A stretch of DNA of 24,163 bases from Caldifarciminota bacterium (GCA_029880025.1 JAOUPE010000003.1:1-24163), one strand, 5' to 3'. Numbered from the stretch's first letter, positions 15,304-22,588 are shown. Numbers and translations are program-made. The notes: generated by a model not told the origin, from the letters alone.

Positions 15304-15315
15304 ATTTAATTTCTT

Positions 15316-15864
15316 TCAGAATGATACCACAATATCATCATTTTCGGTCACGCCAGGGTCCCCCAACCATCTGCCATCAGGTCCGGCTGACTTGATTCCG
15401 ATTGGAATGCCTAAGTCATCTTTAACAAAGCGATAAGGACTTTCCCAAGCATCGTTTAAATAACCTTGATTGCCATCGTCGCGTACATAAGGTCCGTGCC
15501 AGCCACGTTTTGAAAACGGACTCCAGAGAGGAATCGCTTCCCGCCCTGGATAAACAAAACTGGTAGTATCGGGTCTTGATGTTACGAGTTCTACTAAATG
15601 TCTTGGATGTCTCCCAACATCACCATAAAATCCAATATCAGCATATTCGCCACCAGCAATTATTTCGGGATTACCAACGATTGCGTCTCGTAATTGAACC
15701 ATTTCCTTTCTTGTTGCACCAATTCTGGCATTCATAGTTATTCGTGAAACGATTGGTGGAACAAAAAAACCGAGGATTATACCAATAATTGAGATAGATA
15801 CTATCAACTCGAGTAGAGTAAAAGCCTTCGATTCTATTTTGACCCTGAAGTTAACTGGTTTCAT
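15316..15864 (-). CDS. GspG-like prepilin (first gene of the pilus operon)
   Basis: From the ATG at 15864 the leader ends ESKA before FTLLELIVSISIIGIILGFF. The -1 residue is Ala, where Gly is nearly invariant, with Glu kept at +5. The core has GNPEIIAGG, DIGFYGDVGRHPRHLVEL, WHGPYV and NDAWESPYRF. The C-terminus SAGPDGRWLGDPG...NDDIVVSF matches the calcium-binding end of GspG major pseudopilins, a feature its two larger paralogues replace with added domains. A TTG at 15873 is in frame but coincides with the predicted +1, so the ATG is preferred, with a leader of about 8 nt and no Shine-Dalgarno. As the first and shortest of the three tandem prepilins, it is the likeliest main subunit of the set. 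Confidence 0.88.
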   Translation of the reverse strand: MKPVNFRVKIESKAFTLLELIVSISIIGIILGFFVPPIVSRITMNARIGATRKEMVQLRDAIVGNPEIIAGGEYADIGFYGDVGRHPRHLVELVTSRPDTTSFVYPGREAIPLWSPFSKRGWHGPYVRDDGNQGYLNDAWESPYRFVKDDLGIPIGIKSAGPDGRWLGDPGVTENDDIVVSF

Positions 15865-15878
15865 TTTTACCAATTGAA

Positions 15879-15906
15879 ATTATAAAATCCGATTTGTTAA
15901 AGTCAA
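15879..15906 (-). promoter_or_regulatory. Sigma-70-type promoter of the pilus operon
   Basis: On the minus strand TTGACT (15906-15901), a 16-bp spacer and a perfect TATAAT (15884-15879) give an expected +1 near 15872. The preferred ATG (15864) is 8 nt further on, too close for a normal ribosome binding site. No other strong promoter was seen inside the operon down to pilD. The adjacent sequence (15907-15997) shows nothing else I can name. Confidence 0.75.
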
Positions 15907-15997
15907 GTAAAAACAGTAATATAGTATTTTATAAGTTTGTAACATGTCGTCAGTAATCATCATAATGTTTCAAACCAATTTGTACACCAATAACTTC

Positions 15998-16582
15998 TTA
16001 ATTATGAAGTACGAAGATGATCACTTCATGTTCGGGAGAGAAATCGCGTAAAGACTGACCAGACCTATCAAATCCAATTAGACCCCAATTTGTTGCTTCG
16101 GCTCGACCAGGAGGAGAATAAACACCATATCTCATTTCACCAGGTTCATAACCCCAATCATCATTTGGACCATTTTCAGAAGTATTGGCGATATCGGCTA
16201 AATCGTCATACTCATCGGTATCGATTTCATCAGGGTCCATCTCTTTACCGGTCCAGGGATTGGTTGGTAATTTTCCTAATTCCTGATCCCATTTTCCACC
16301 CGGGAACAATGCGCCGAACCCATCTTCATAGAAATCATCAGCATAATACCCTTTTTCTAAATGAAAGACTTCGATAACTACCGATACTTGATGCATATTA
16401 GATTTAAGCGCAGCGTTTCGGGCGCGTTCGCGATAGAGATTGTAGTTAGGTATAGACATGGCAAGGACTAATCCGAGAATTGAAATAACCATCAGCAATT
16501 CAATTAAGGTAAATCCTTTTTGATTATTGCTAATCGCAGATAGATTTACCGATTTAGATTCAAATAAAGTCTCCTGCTCCAT
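15998..16582 (-). CDS. Type IV prepilin / pseudopilin (separately promoted)
   Basis: The 194-residue protein has a longer leader than the other prepilins, about 22 residues and net acidic at its start (MEQETLFESK). It ends NNQKG before FTLIELLMVISILGLVLAM, with G|F cleavage and Glu at +5. The helix continues into IPNYNLYRERARNAALKSNM, typical of type IVa pilins and PulG. The globular part is acidic, with MDPDEIDTDEYDDLADIANT and WGYEPGEMRYGVYSPPG, and it lacks the GDxGRLP motif of the three operon prepilins. There is no cysteine pair near the C-terminus. It lies 124 bp upstream of the pilus operon and has its own promoter with the ATG at about +3. It is a candidate major pilin because it is transcribed independently. 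Confidence 0.88.
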   Translation of the reverse strand: MEQETLFESKSVNLSAISNNQKGFTLIELLMVISILGLVLAMSIPNYNLYRERARNAALKSNMHQVSVVIEVFHLEKGYYADDFYEDGFGALFPGGKWDQELGKLPTNPWTGKEMDPDEIDTDEYDDLADIANTSENGPNDDWGYEPGEMRYGVYSPPGRAEATNWGLIGFDRSGQSLRDFSPEHEVIIFVLHN

Positions 16583-16590
16583 AGGTATAT

Positions 16591-16618
16591 ATTATAACAT
16601 AAATTACTAATCAGTCAA
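16591..16618 (-). promoter_or_regulatory. Sigma-70-type promoter of the separate prepilin gene, start codon at about +3
   Basis: TTGACT (16618-16613), a 16-bp spacer and a perfect TATAAT (16596-16591) stand 8 bp before the ATG at 16582. The expected +1 is at about 16584, so the mRNA would carry two or three bases before the start codon. No Shine-Dalgarno is present or possible. Confidence 0.75.
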
Positions 16619-16707
16619 TCTCTTTGAAAAGATATAAACTTTTAACAAATTTTTGGGTTTTATCAAGCTAAGGACAGAATTAAGGGTTCTGAAAATTGAA
16701 AAACCAG

Positions 16708-17424
16708 TTAGTATTTTACCTTAAGGAGTACCAGTCCTGAGGGGGGTGCAACTATTAACGGCTTATGTTTTTTATTTAAAAATCGATTAAGGATATCTTG
16801 TTTATTGATTCTGCCTCGACCAATATCAACGAGCGCCCCAACAATTCTTCTAACCATCTTATACAAAAAACGATTGGCTTCGATTTCAATCGCCAAATCC
16901 TGATTTTTCTTAAAGTTAATGTCCATGACATTCACATAGCCGTTCTCATTTTTTGTCTCACAGAACCAGTGGTAATCTTTATTGCCAATAAACAACTCGG
17001 AGGTTTGTTCCATTCTTGCCACATTAAGTCGATATTTCAATGCCCAGGCAAATCTTTGGCGTAACGGCGAACGTCCGAAAATTATTTGATAGCGATAAAT
17101 CTTACTTTTGGCATCAAATCGGGCATGAAATAAGAGGTGAACACTATAGGCCTTTTTGATATAAATATCACGGGGTAATGAAGAATTGAGGGCAGCTTGA
17201 ATCGATTTAACCGAAAGCTGGCTGTTACAGAGAAAATTTGCTACCTGCCCTAATGCCGAGACCCCGGCATCGGTTCTTGATGTTCCGATAAGATTTATCG
17301 GTTCGTTCAAAAATTTTTTTAGAGTTTCTTCAATCGTTCCTTGGATAGTTTTCTTATTTGGTTGATACTGCCAGCCAAAATAATCAGTACCGTCATATTC
17401 AATTTCTAATAAAATATTTCTCAT
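16708..17424 (-). CDS. truA: tRNA pseudouridine(38-40) synthase TruA
   Basis: TruA isomerises uridines 38-40 in the anticodon stem-loop of many tRNAs. The 238-residue length is near the family norm of about 245-270. Signatures are the N-terminal LEIEYDGTDYFGWQYQP, the catalytic loop IGTSRTDAGVSALGQVANF with the nucleophilic Asp52, FHARFDAKSKIYRYQI, and RFLYKMVRRIVGALVDIG, which lines the active site. The ATG at 17424 fits the family N-terminus but has no clear Shine-Dalgarno. It lies after the DksA-like gene on the same strand, separated by 139 bp of repeat DNA. The 125 bp between truA and the prepilin holds only that prepilin's promoter and a weak CAGAA/TTCTG inverted repeat. Confidence 0.96.
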   Translation of the reverse strand: MRNILLEIEYDGTDYFGWQYQPNKKTIQGTIEETLKKFLNEPINLIGTSRTDAGVSALGQVANFLCNSQLSVKSIQAALNSSLPRDIYIKKAYSVHLLFHARFDAKSKIYRYQIIFGRSPLRQRFAWALKYRLNVARMEQTSELFIGNKDYHWFCETKNENGYVNVMDINFKKNQDLAIEIEANRFLYKMVRRIVGALVDIGRGRINKQDILNRFLNKKHKPLIVAPPSGLVLLKVKY

Positions 17425-17456
17425 GAAAGAGACCGTTTAGAGAAAACTTGGATATT

Positions 17457-17549
17457 ACACCGATAAGCACAGATGACACGGAGTGTCACCCTGAGCTAAA
17501 GGCAAAGGGTCTCATCATAAAGAGATTATTCGCTTCGCTCAGAACGGCG
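17457..17549. repeat. Two adjoining interspersed repeats: ACCGATAAGCACAGAT type and a CTGAGC palindrome
   Basis: The left half (17457-17483) reads ACACCGATAAGCACAGATGA then CACGGAG, the same word family as at 2537-2665 and inside ileS. It abuts an imperfect palindrome (17484-17549), with arms beginning TGTCACCCTGAGCTAAAGGC and ending CGCTTCGCTCAGAACGGCG. From memory this second motif resembles the TGTCATTCTGAGCGAAGCG element often seen between genes in unrelated bacteria; I cannot confirm that here. Together they fill most of the dksA-truA gap and may fold in the transcript. Confidence 0.7.
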
Positions 17550-17563
17550 TCTGCGAATATTAG

Positions 17564-17932
17564 CTATTTAGAATCCCCTTTTCGTTTACACTTAATACAT
17601 AAACGAGCATAGGGGAGGATTTCAAGCCGAGCTTTAGGAACATTTCCTTGGCACATTTCACAAATACCAAAGTGACCGTTCTGAATCTTTTTCAACGCAG
17701 CATCGATTTCAGCGAGGGTCATGCTTTCCTGGGAGGTTAGTTGTGAGGCTAATTCGCGCTGGAAAGTTTCAGAGCTTTGGTCAGCGATATGGGTACGGTA
17801 ACCCGAGATTTCGCCCCCGGCTTCACGTTGGGGTTGTTTTAATACTTCATTGGTATGACCCCGCTGTTTGAGTATCTTTTGCTTTTCGGCAAGGAGCTTT
17901 TTTTCAAAATGCATTAAGTCTTTCTTTTTCAT
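17564..17932 (-). CDS. DksA/TraR family zinc-finger transcriptional regulator
   Basis: DksA-type proteins insert a coiled coil into the RNA polymerase secondary channel and modulate initiation together with (p)ppGpp. This 122-residue protein begins with a basic helix (MKKKDLMHFEKKLLAEKQKI). A second helical arm carries SSETFQRELASQLTSQESM then LAEIDAALKKIQNGHFG. It ends in a C4 zinc finger (Cys91, Cys94, Cys112, Cys115) in GICEMCQGNVPKARLEILPY and ARLCIKCKRKG. That is the DksA/TraR/YocK layout, short for true DksA (about 150). It starts 6 bp after ileS; AGAAGGTG overlapping the ileS stop provides the ribosome binding site, so the pair is coupled. ileS next to a dksA-like gene is a recurrent arrangement, usually with lspA, which is absent here. 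Confidence 0.92.
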   Translation of the reverse strand: MKKKDLMHFEKKLLAEKQKILKQRGHTNEVLKQPQREAGGEISGYRTHIADQSSETFQRELASQLTSQESMTLAEIDAALKKIQNGHFGICEMCQGNVPKARLEILPYARLCIKCKRKGDSK

Positions 17933-17938
17933 ATATCT

Positions 17939-20920
17939 TCACCTTCTTATTTTAGATAAAGTCAATTTGGCGGGTTCGCCATTGATGCGCAAATCCTTAG
18001 TCAAATCTGCCTGAGGTACTTCGCGGTCTGCTTCAAGCAGTTCGGTGGCTAAGATTTCGTTCTGAATATACGACTTAAAGGCTTGGATTGCAGTCTCCAA
18101 ACGGGAAGAGGTTTTGTAGTAAAGACGTATCCGGTCAGTAACTTCAAAACCCGCCTCTTTTCTTAAGTTCTGAACTTTATGAACCAGCTCCCGACTGAAA
18201 CCTTCATTTTCTAACTCCGGAGTAAGTCGAGTATCAATCTCGATTGAATATTTAGCTACCTGAGGCGCTTCACGGTCCACTTCAAGTAGTTCGATTTCTT
18301 TTACGTTCAACTCGTCCTTAATGACATTGATATAAGGTTCAAGTAATTTATTGTCATTAGTTTTGGGAGCGAAGACCGTTGCTTTGCTCAAGGGCTGTCG
18401 AACTTTAATCTTTGCTTTCTCCCTTGCCGCATGCCCGAGCGATACTAATTCCCGAACTAAAGCAACTTCTGCCTCAAGCTTATTGTCAATCAGGGTAGTG
18501 TCGGAGTCTGGATAATCACACAGATGCACGCTTTCGGGTTGTTTCTTATCTACCGAAACTACCAGATTCTGATATAATTCTTCAGCCAAGAATGGCATAT
18601 ACGGTGCAATCAGTTTGACCAGTTTCATTAAACATTCGTATAGGGTATGGTAACCGGTTAGCTTGTCCTTATCATCTTCGGATTTCCAGAATCGACGGCG
18701 ATTACGGCGGACATACCACAACGACATATCGTCAATGAATCGTTCGATTTCTCGAATGGTTGGAACCGGGTCATAATCCATTAACCGCTCTCTTACCAAT
18801 TTTATCATTGAATTTAACCGCGAGATTATCCAGCGATCAAGCACAGATAGCGTCTTATCTGTGCTCATCTGTGGTTTATCGGTGCCAATCTGTGGTTTAT
18901 CAATCCGCGCGTAGGTTATGAAGAAACTGTAAACATTCCATAAAGTTAATAACTTCCGGGTAGTCTCTCGAGCCACGGTATAACCAAAATTTAGATTAAT
19001 TGTCGGGTTCTGACCGATGAAAATCCAACGCATCACATCCGCACCCATCTTTTCGGCAGCTTCTTCAATCCATATGACGTTTCCAGCTGACTTGTGCATA
19101 TCTTCGCCTTTTTCATCTTTGACTAAGGCATGCCCAAGTAAAGTGCGAAATGGTGTTTTACCTTCTAGAACCGTGCTCATAGCTAATATAGCATAAAACC
19201 AATTGCGAAATTGTCCTGGAAAACATTCGGTTATGAAATCGAATGGAAACCATGCCTGCCAATATTTATTATCAGTTAGATAACGGGTTGTCGAAAATGG
19301 CACGATTCCAGCATCCAGCCAGGGATTACCGACCTCTGGAATCCGTTGGGTCTTGGCGCCACATTTTGGACATTTAATTTTGACTTCATCAATCCAGGGA
19401 CGATGCGGGGTATGCCCTTCAAATTTATCCCAGCCTTCAACCGCTTTTGACTTCAATTCTTCTTTACCACCAATCACTTCGAAATGACCACAGTTACACT
19501 GATAGATTGGTAAAGCCAAACCCCAGTATCGTTTTTTCGAGATACACCAATCCTGCATATTGGTGAGCCAGTCCAATTCTCGTTCCAAACCGAATTCGGG
19601 AATCCAGCGCACCTGTTTTGCCGATTCCATGATTTGAAAACGCAACTCGTCCATCTTGATAAACCATTCATCCACTAATCGAAAGACCAATTCGCTGTCA
19701 CAGCGCCAGCAGACCGGATAACGATGGGTATAATCTTCGACTTTATGAAGTATTCTTTTCCGCTCTAAATCTTTGAAGATTGCCTCGTTAACTTCTTTTA
19801 CATTTTTTCCAGTTAGCCAATTGAATTTAGGTAGAAAATATCCGTTTTCATCTAACGGTGCGATTACGGCTAAATTTTCGATTTTACCTAATTCAAAGTC
19901 TTCTTTACCGCAGCCTGGTGCGATATGAACGATACCTGAACCATCGGTCTCACTCACTTCATCCCAAGCCACAACCCGATGAATGACCCCGGCTTGAGCT
20001 TCAAGTTCATCGAACGGTCCTTGGTAGGTTAAACCGACCAGTTCCTTACCCGGTATTTCGGCTAATACTTCGTAAGGTTTTTCAAATAGGATTGGTAAAC
20101 GGCTTTTCGCCAAATAATAAATTGCATCATCCTTTTTAACTTTAACGTAAATGATTTCAGGATGGACTGCTGCCGCAACGTTGGAAGTCAAAGTCCAGGG
20201 CGTTGTGGTCCAGACAAAAAGATATTCTTTTTCTTTGCCGATGATGGGAAATCGCAAATAAAGACCAGGGTGGGTTAATTCCCGATACCCTTCGGTAACA
20301 ATTTCATGCTCAGAAAGGGCGGTGCCACAGCGGGCACACCAGGGCATCACATCAGTGCCTTTATAAATCCAGCCATGCTCATAACATTTTTTCAAGAAAT
20401 ACCAGATGGTATAATTGTTTTCATCCGACATCGTATAATATGAATTATCCCAATCCATCCATTGTCCTAAGCGGATTGATTGTTTAGTTTGAATTGCCGA
20501 GTACTTCAGTACCCGCTCTTTACATTTTTCGACAAACTTATCGATTCCGAACTGTTCGATATCCCGTTTTGACTTAAAGTCAAGTTCTCGCTCAACTTCG
20601 ACCTCAACCCATAATCCTTGACAATCGAAGCCATTTTGATAACGCTGGTCATATCCAAGCATCGCATAGAATCGCTGGAAAAGGTCTTTATAAGTTCTAC
20701 CCCAGGCATGGTGCACGCCCATTGGATTATTAGCGGTTATCGGACCATCCAGAAAAGAAAATTTCTTCTTGCCTTTGTTCTTAGCGCGAAGCTTTTCAAA
20801 ATGTTTGCTCTTTTCCCAAAATTCAAGAATCCGATGTTCGATTTCGGGGAAATTTGGTTTGGGCGGAACCGGTTGGAACCCGTTAGAATTCTCCTGGTTC
20901 TTATGAAATTTTTTTGACAT
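17939..20920 (-). CDS. ileS: Isoleucyl-tRNA synthetase, carrying an in-frame repeat insertion
   Basis: IleS charges tRNA-Ile and edits misactivated valine. At 993 residues it is a full-length class Ia enzyme. The HIGH signature is GVHHAWGRTYKD (70-75 core) and the KMSKS counterpart is EDMHKSAGNVI near 607-615, an unusual variant. The editing domain shows LFVWTTTPWTLTSNVAAAVH. Cysteine pairs CARCGT, CNCGHF and CPKCGA could bind zinc. WFIKMDELRF and GNPWLDAGIVPFSTTRYL are typical of the catalytic core. Residues about 674-693 read DKPQIGTDKPQMSTDKTLSV, two heptads encoded by an interspersed repeat. They fall between YARI and LDRWIISRLNS, at the junction with the anticodon-binding domain. No Shine-Dalgarno is clear at the ATG. 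It follows the lipoprotein gene by 54 bp. Confidence 0.96.
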   Translation of the reverse strand: MSKKFHKNQENSNGFQPVPPKPNFPEIEHRILEFWEKSKHFEKLRAKNKGKKKFSFLDGPITANNPMGVHHAWGRTYKDLFQRFYAMLGYDQRYQNGFDCQGLWVEVEVERELDFKSKRDIEQFGIDKFVEKCKERVLKYSAIQTKQSIRLGQWMDWDNSYYTMSDENNYTIWYFLKKCYEHGWIYKGTDVMPWCARCGTALSEHEIVTEGYRELTHPGLYLRFPIIGKEKEYLFVWTTTPWTLTSNVAAAVHPEIIYVKVKKDDAIYYLAKSRLPILFEKPYEVLAEIPGKELVGLTYQGPFDELEAQAGVIHRVVAWDEVSETDGSGIVHIAPGCGKEDFELGKIENLAVIAPLDENGYFLPKFNWLTGKNVKEVNEAIFKDLERKRILHKVEDYTHRYPVCWRCDSELVFRLVDEWFIKMDELRFQIMESAKQVRWIPEFGLERELDWLTNMQDWCISKKRYWGLALPIYQCNCGHFEVIGGKEELKSKAVEGWDKFEGHTPHRPWIDEVKIKCPKCGAKTQRIPEVGNPWLDAGIVPFSTTRYLTDNKYWQAWFPFDFITECFPGQFRNWFYAILAMSTVLEGKTPFRTLLGHALVKDEKGEDMHKSAGNVIWIEEAAEKMGADVMRWIFIGQNPTINLNFGYTVARETTRKLLTLWNVYSFFITYARIDKPQIGTDKPQMSTDKTLSVLDRWIISRLNSMIKLVRERLMDYDPVPTIREIERFIDDMSLWYVRRNRRRFWKSEDDKDKLTGYHTLYECLMKLVKLIAPYMPFLAEELYQNLVVSVDKKQPESVHLCDYPDSDTTLIDNKLEAEVALVRELVSLGHAAREKAKIKVRQPLSKATVFAPKTNDNKLLEPYINVIKDELNVKEIELLEVDREAPQVAKYSIEIDTRLTPELENEGFSRELVHKVQNLRKEAGFEVTDRIRLYYKTSSRLETAIQAFKSYIQNEILATELLEADREVPQADLTKDLRINGEPAKLTLSKIRR
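18840..18901. repeat. Interspersed CACAGAT repeat embedded in frame in ileS, with perfect hairpin
   Basis: ATCTGTGGTTTATC occurs twice (18867-18880 and 18888-18901), 21 bp apart, equal to seven codons, so the protein gains a tandem heptapeptide (DKPQIGT, DKPQMST). Beside it AGCACAGATA (18840-18849) and TATCTGTGCT (18856-18865) form a perfect 10-bp stem with a 6-nt loop. The words match the intergenic repeats at 2537-2665 and 17457-17483. Confidence 0.85.
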
Positions 20921-20962
20921 ATTATTTTCTTTACAACACTTTCTGATTATTTCTAACGGGTT
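20877..20962 (-). other. 12-bp inverted repeat flanking the ileS start codon
   Basis: AACCCGTTAGAA (20877-20888, codons 11-15 region of ileS) and TTCTAACGGGTT (20951-20962, in the leader) are exact reverse complements 62 bp apart. They bracket the ileS ATG at 20920. GGTTGGAAC also occurs as a direct repeat at 20871-20879 and 20959-20967. In the mRNA the arms could pair and enclose the translation start. No T-box consensus is visible, so a regulatory role is only possible. Confidence 0.4.
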
Positions 20963-20974
20963 GGAACATTTCTT

Positions 20975-22507
20975 TTATCGTCCACTGCCTCTTGTTTTTC
21001 GATGCCCGTTTAGTCTTCTGTCATCGGTCTTACGACTCACGATACGGGCTTCGACAGACGATGAACGACTACTGGTTAATCTTCCAGTATGTTTAGCATC
21101 ATGTCTGAACATCGGCCAGGAAGATGAAGCTGCGCCACCGGTTTTACCAACAAATCCATATAAGGCATCGCCACCACTTATATACACCGAACCGTCTTGA
21201 GCAATGGTGGGCGAAGGAATTGGTTCATCACCTTCAGAAATGCCGAGCGACACCGACCAGCGTCTGGTGCCATCTTGGTTAATCGCAAACAGACTGTCCT
21301 GGTCAGCAAATAAGACTCGATAATAAATTAAACCATCCTGACGCACGGCAGGACTGGAAGTTGCTTCGCCATCAGTTCGAAAAGACCAGCGCTCGTTACC
21401 CAAGGAATCGAGACAATAAAGATCACCATTTTCAGAACCAATATATGAGTTGCCGTCGGTATCGAACACGGGTGAGGAAATTATTATTCCTCCCATAGGA
21501 TAGTCCCAGAGTTTTGAACCATCAGTATCAACACATAATACATATCCATCTTCAGTCCCAAAACAGATTCGACCGTCAGCACTTATCGCCGGCGAAGAAT
21601 TGATTGCGGAACCTGCATCATAACGCCATTTTTCACTGCCGTTATTTGGATCTATAGCATAAAGAAATCCGTCTTCGCTGCCTAAATATATCGTGCCATC
21701 TTTATCGATTGCGGGCGAAGAAAAAGCTGCGTCCGGAATCAGAGATTCCCAGATTTTTTGTCCCTGGTCGGATATTGCGTAAAGAAAACCGTCATCAGAT
21801 AATACATAAACTGTTCCGTCGCTGCCAAGTGCCGGAGAAGAAATAATCTCGCCACTGGTCGGAAATTGCCATTTCCTGCCCAAATTTGGTGTGAAAGCAT
21901 AAAGATAACCATCCTCACAGCCCACATATACCGTACCATCGGCGCCGATTGCTGGTGATGAGATAAACAGAGCTTCATCCGGATGTTGATATTTAATATA
22001 ATTGGTAAAACTAATCATATGAAAATCACCGAATGAACAACCAACATAGACTTTGCCGTCATCGGCGATTGCTGGGGTAGAAATAAAAGAGACCGAATCT
22101 TCATCAATCACTTCAGCATAGCGCAATCTGATTACCCATTCATTGGAAGTCGCCGAGAATGATTTAGGCTTGGACCAGTTTGAAATCTTACCTTTACTGT
22201 CTTTAGCGCGAGCCGTAATGTTTACTTCGCCTTCGGTATTAAAAGTATGAGTATCAGAAAATATTGCACCAGAAGGTTCAAATTCAGACCAAAGAGAACT
22301 CTTGCCATCTCCCCAGTCGAACTGACAACTTATACTATCGCCTTCTGGGTCAGAGGTGATAACATAAAAAGTTTGGACCGTATTAACTTGACCGGCATCC
22401 GGACCACGCAGGGCTTGAATCTCGGGTGGTTTGTTTTGACATCCCAGGAAAGCCAATAAGATAGCAGTTATGACCGATAATTTCAAAACATATACTGATT
22501 TACTCAT
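20975..22507 (-). CDS. Lipoprotein with PKD-like domain and eight-blade PQQ-type beta-propeller
   Basis: The best start is the ATG at 22507 (GGAG about 6 nt upstream), giving 510 residues; an earlier ATG at 22588 lies in the promoter. Residues 1-23 are a lipoprotein signal with lipobox AFLGC, so the mature protein is lipid-anchored outside the cytoplasm. A PKD/Ig-like domain follows (about 28-115: VITSDPEGDS, FDWGDGKSS, HTFNTEGEVNITARAKDS). Eight repeats of the form SSPAI-x-DGTVYVGSEDGYLYAI make a PQQ-like beta-propeller (about 140-455). It ends with WPMFRHDAKHTG, a closing motif I associate with this protein type, then a basic tail (VEARIVSRKTDDRRLNGHRK) that looks translated from repeat DNA. 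There is no enzyme motif; surface binding or scaffolding is likely. It has its own promoter and precedes ileS by 54 bp. Confidence 0.9.
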   Translation of the reverse strand: MSKSVYVLKLSVITAILLAFLGCQNKPPEIQALRGPDAGQVNTVQTFYVITSDPEGDSISCQFDWGDGKSSLWSEFEPSGAIFSDTHTFNTEGEVNITARAKDSKGKISNWSKPKSFSATSNEWVIRLRYAEVIDEDSVSFISTPAIADDGKVYVGCSFGDFHMISFTNYIKYQHPDEALFISSPAIGADGTVYVGCEDGYLYAFTPNLGRKWQFPTSGEIISSPALGSDGTVYVLSDDGFLYAISDQGQKIWESLIPDAAFSSPAIDKDGTIYLGSEDGFLYAIDPNNGSEKWRYDAGSAINSSPAISADGRICFGTEDGYVLCVDTDGSKLWDYPMGGIIISSPVFDTDGNSYIGSENGDLYCLDSLGNERWSFRTDGEATSSPAVRQDGLIYYRVLFADQDSLFAINQDGTRRWSVSLGISEGDEPIPSPTIAQDGSVYISGGDALYGFVGKTGGAASSSWPMFRHDAKHTGRLTSSRSSSVEARIVSRKTDDRRLNGHRKTRGSGR

Positions 22508-22560
22508 TCTTTCTCCAAGGTGTTTGAAACTTAAAAGTTTTGTCAACATAGTAAACCGTA

Positions 22561-22588
22561 AGAATACCCAAAAAATCGGAAAAGTCAA
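22561..22588 (-). promoter_or_regulatory. Sigma-70-type promoter of the propeller lipoprotein (and possibly ileS)
   Basis: On the minus strand TTGACT (22588-22583), a 16-bp spacer and TATTCT (22566-22561) predict +1 near 22554. The leader would be about 47 nt with a normal Shine-Dalgarno before the ATG at 22507. No separate promoter was found for ileS, so this may also serve ileS and the dksA-like gene. Confidence 0.6.

Noticed and set aside
15874..16000. Rho-independent terminator between the lone prepilin and the pilus operon
   Set aside because: No GC-rich stem followed by a T run on the minus strand could be found; only the operon promoter is clear.
20921..20974. T-box riboswitch upstream of ileS
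   Set aside because: Only 54 bp separate ileS from the preceding gene. There is no T-box consensus, specifier loop or terminator hairpin.
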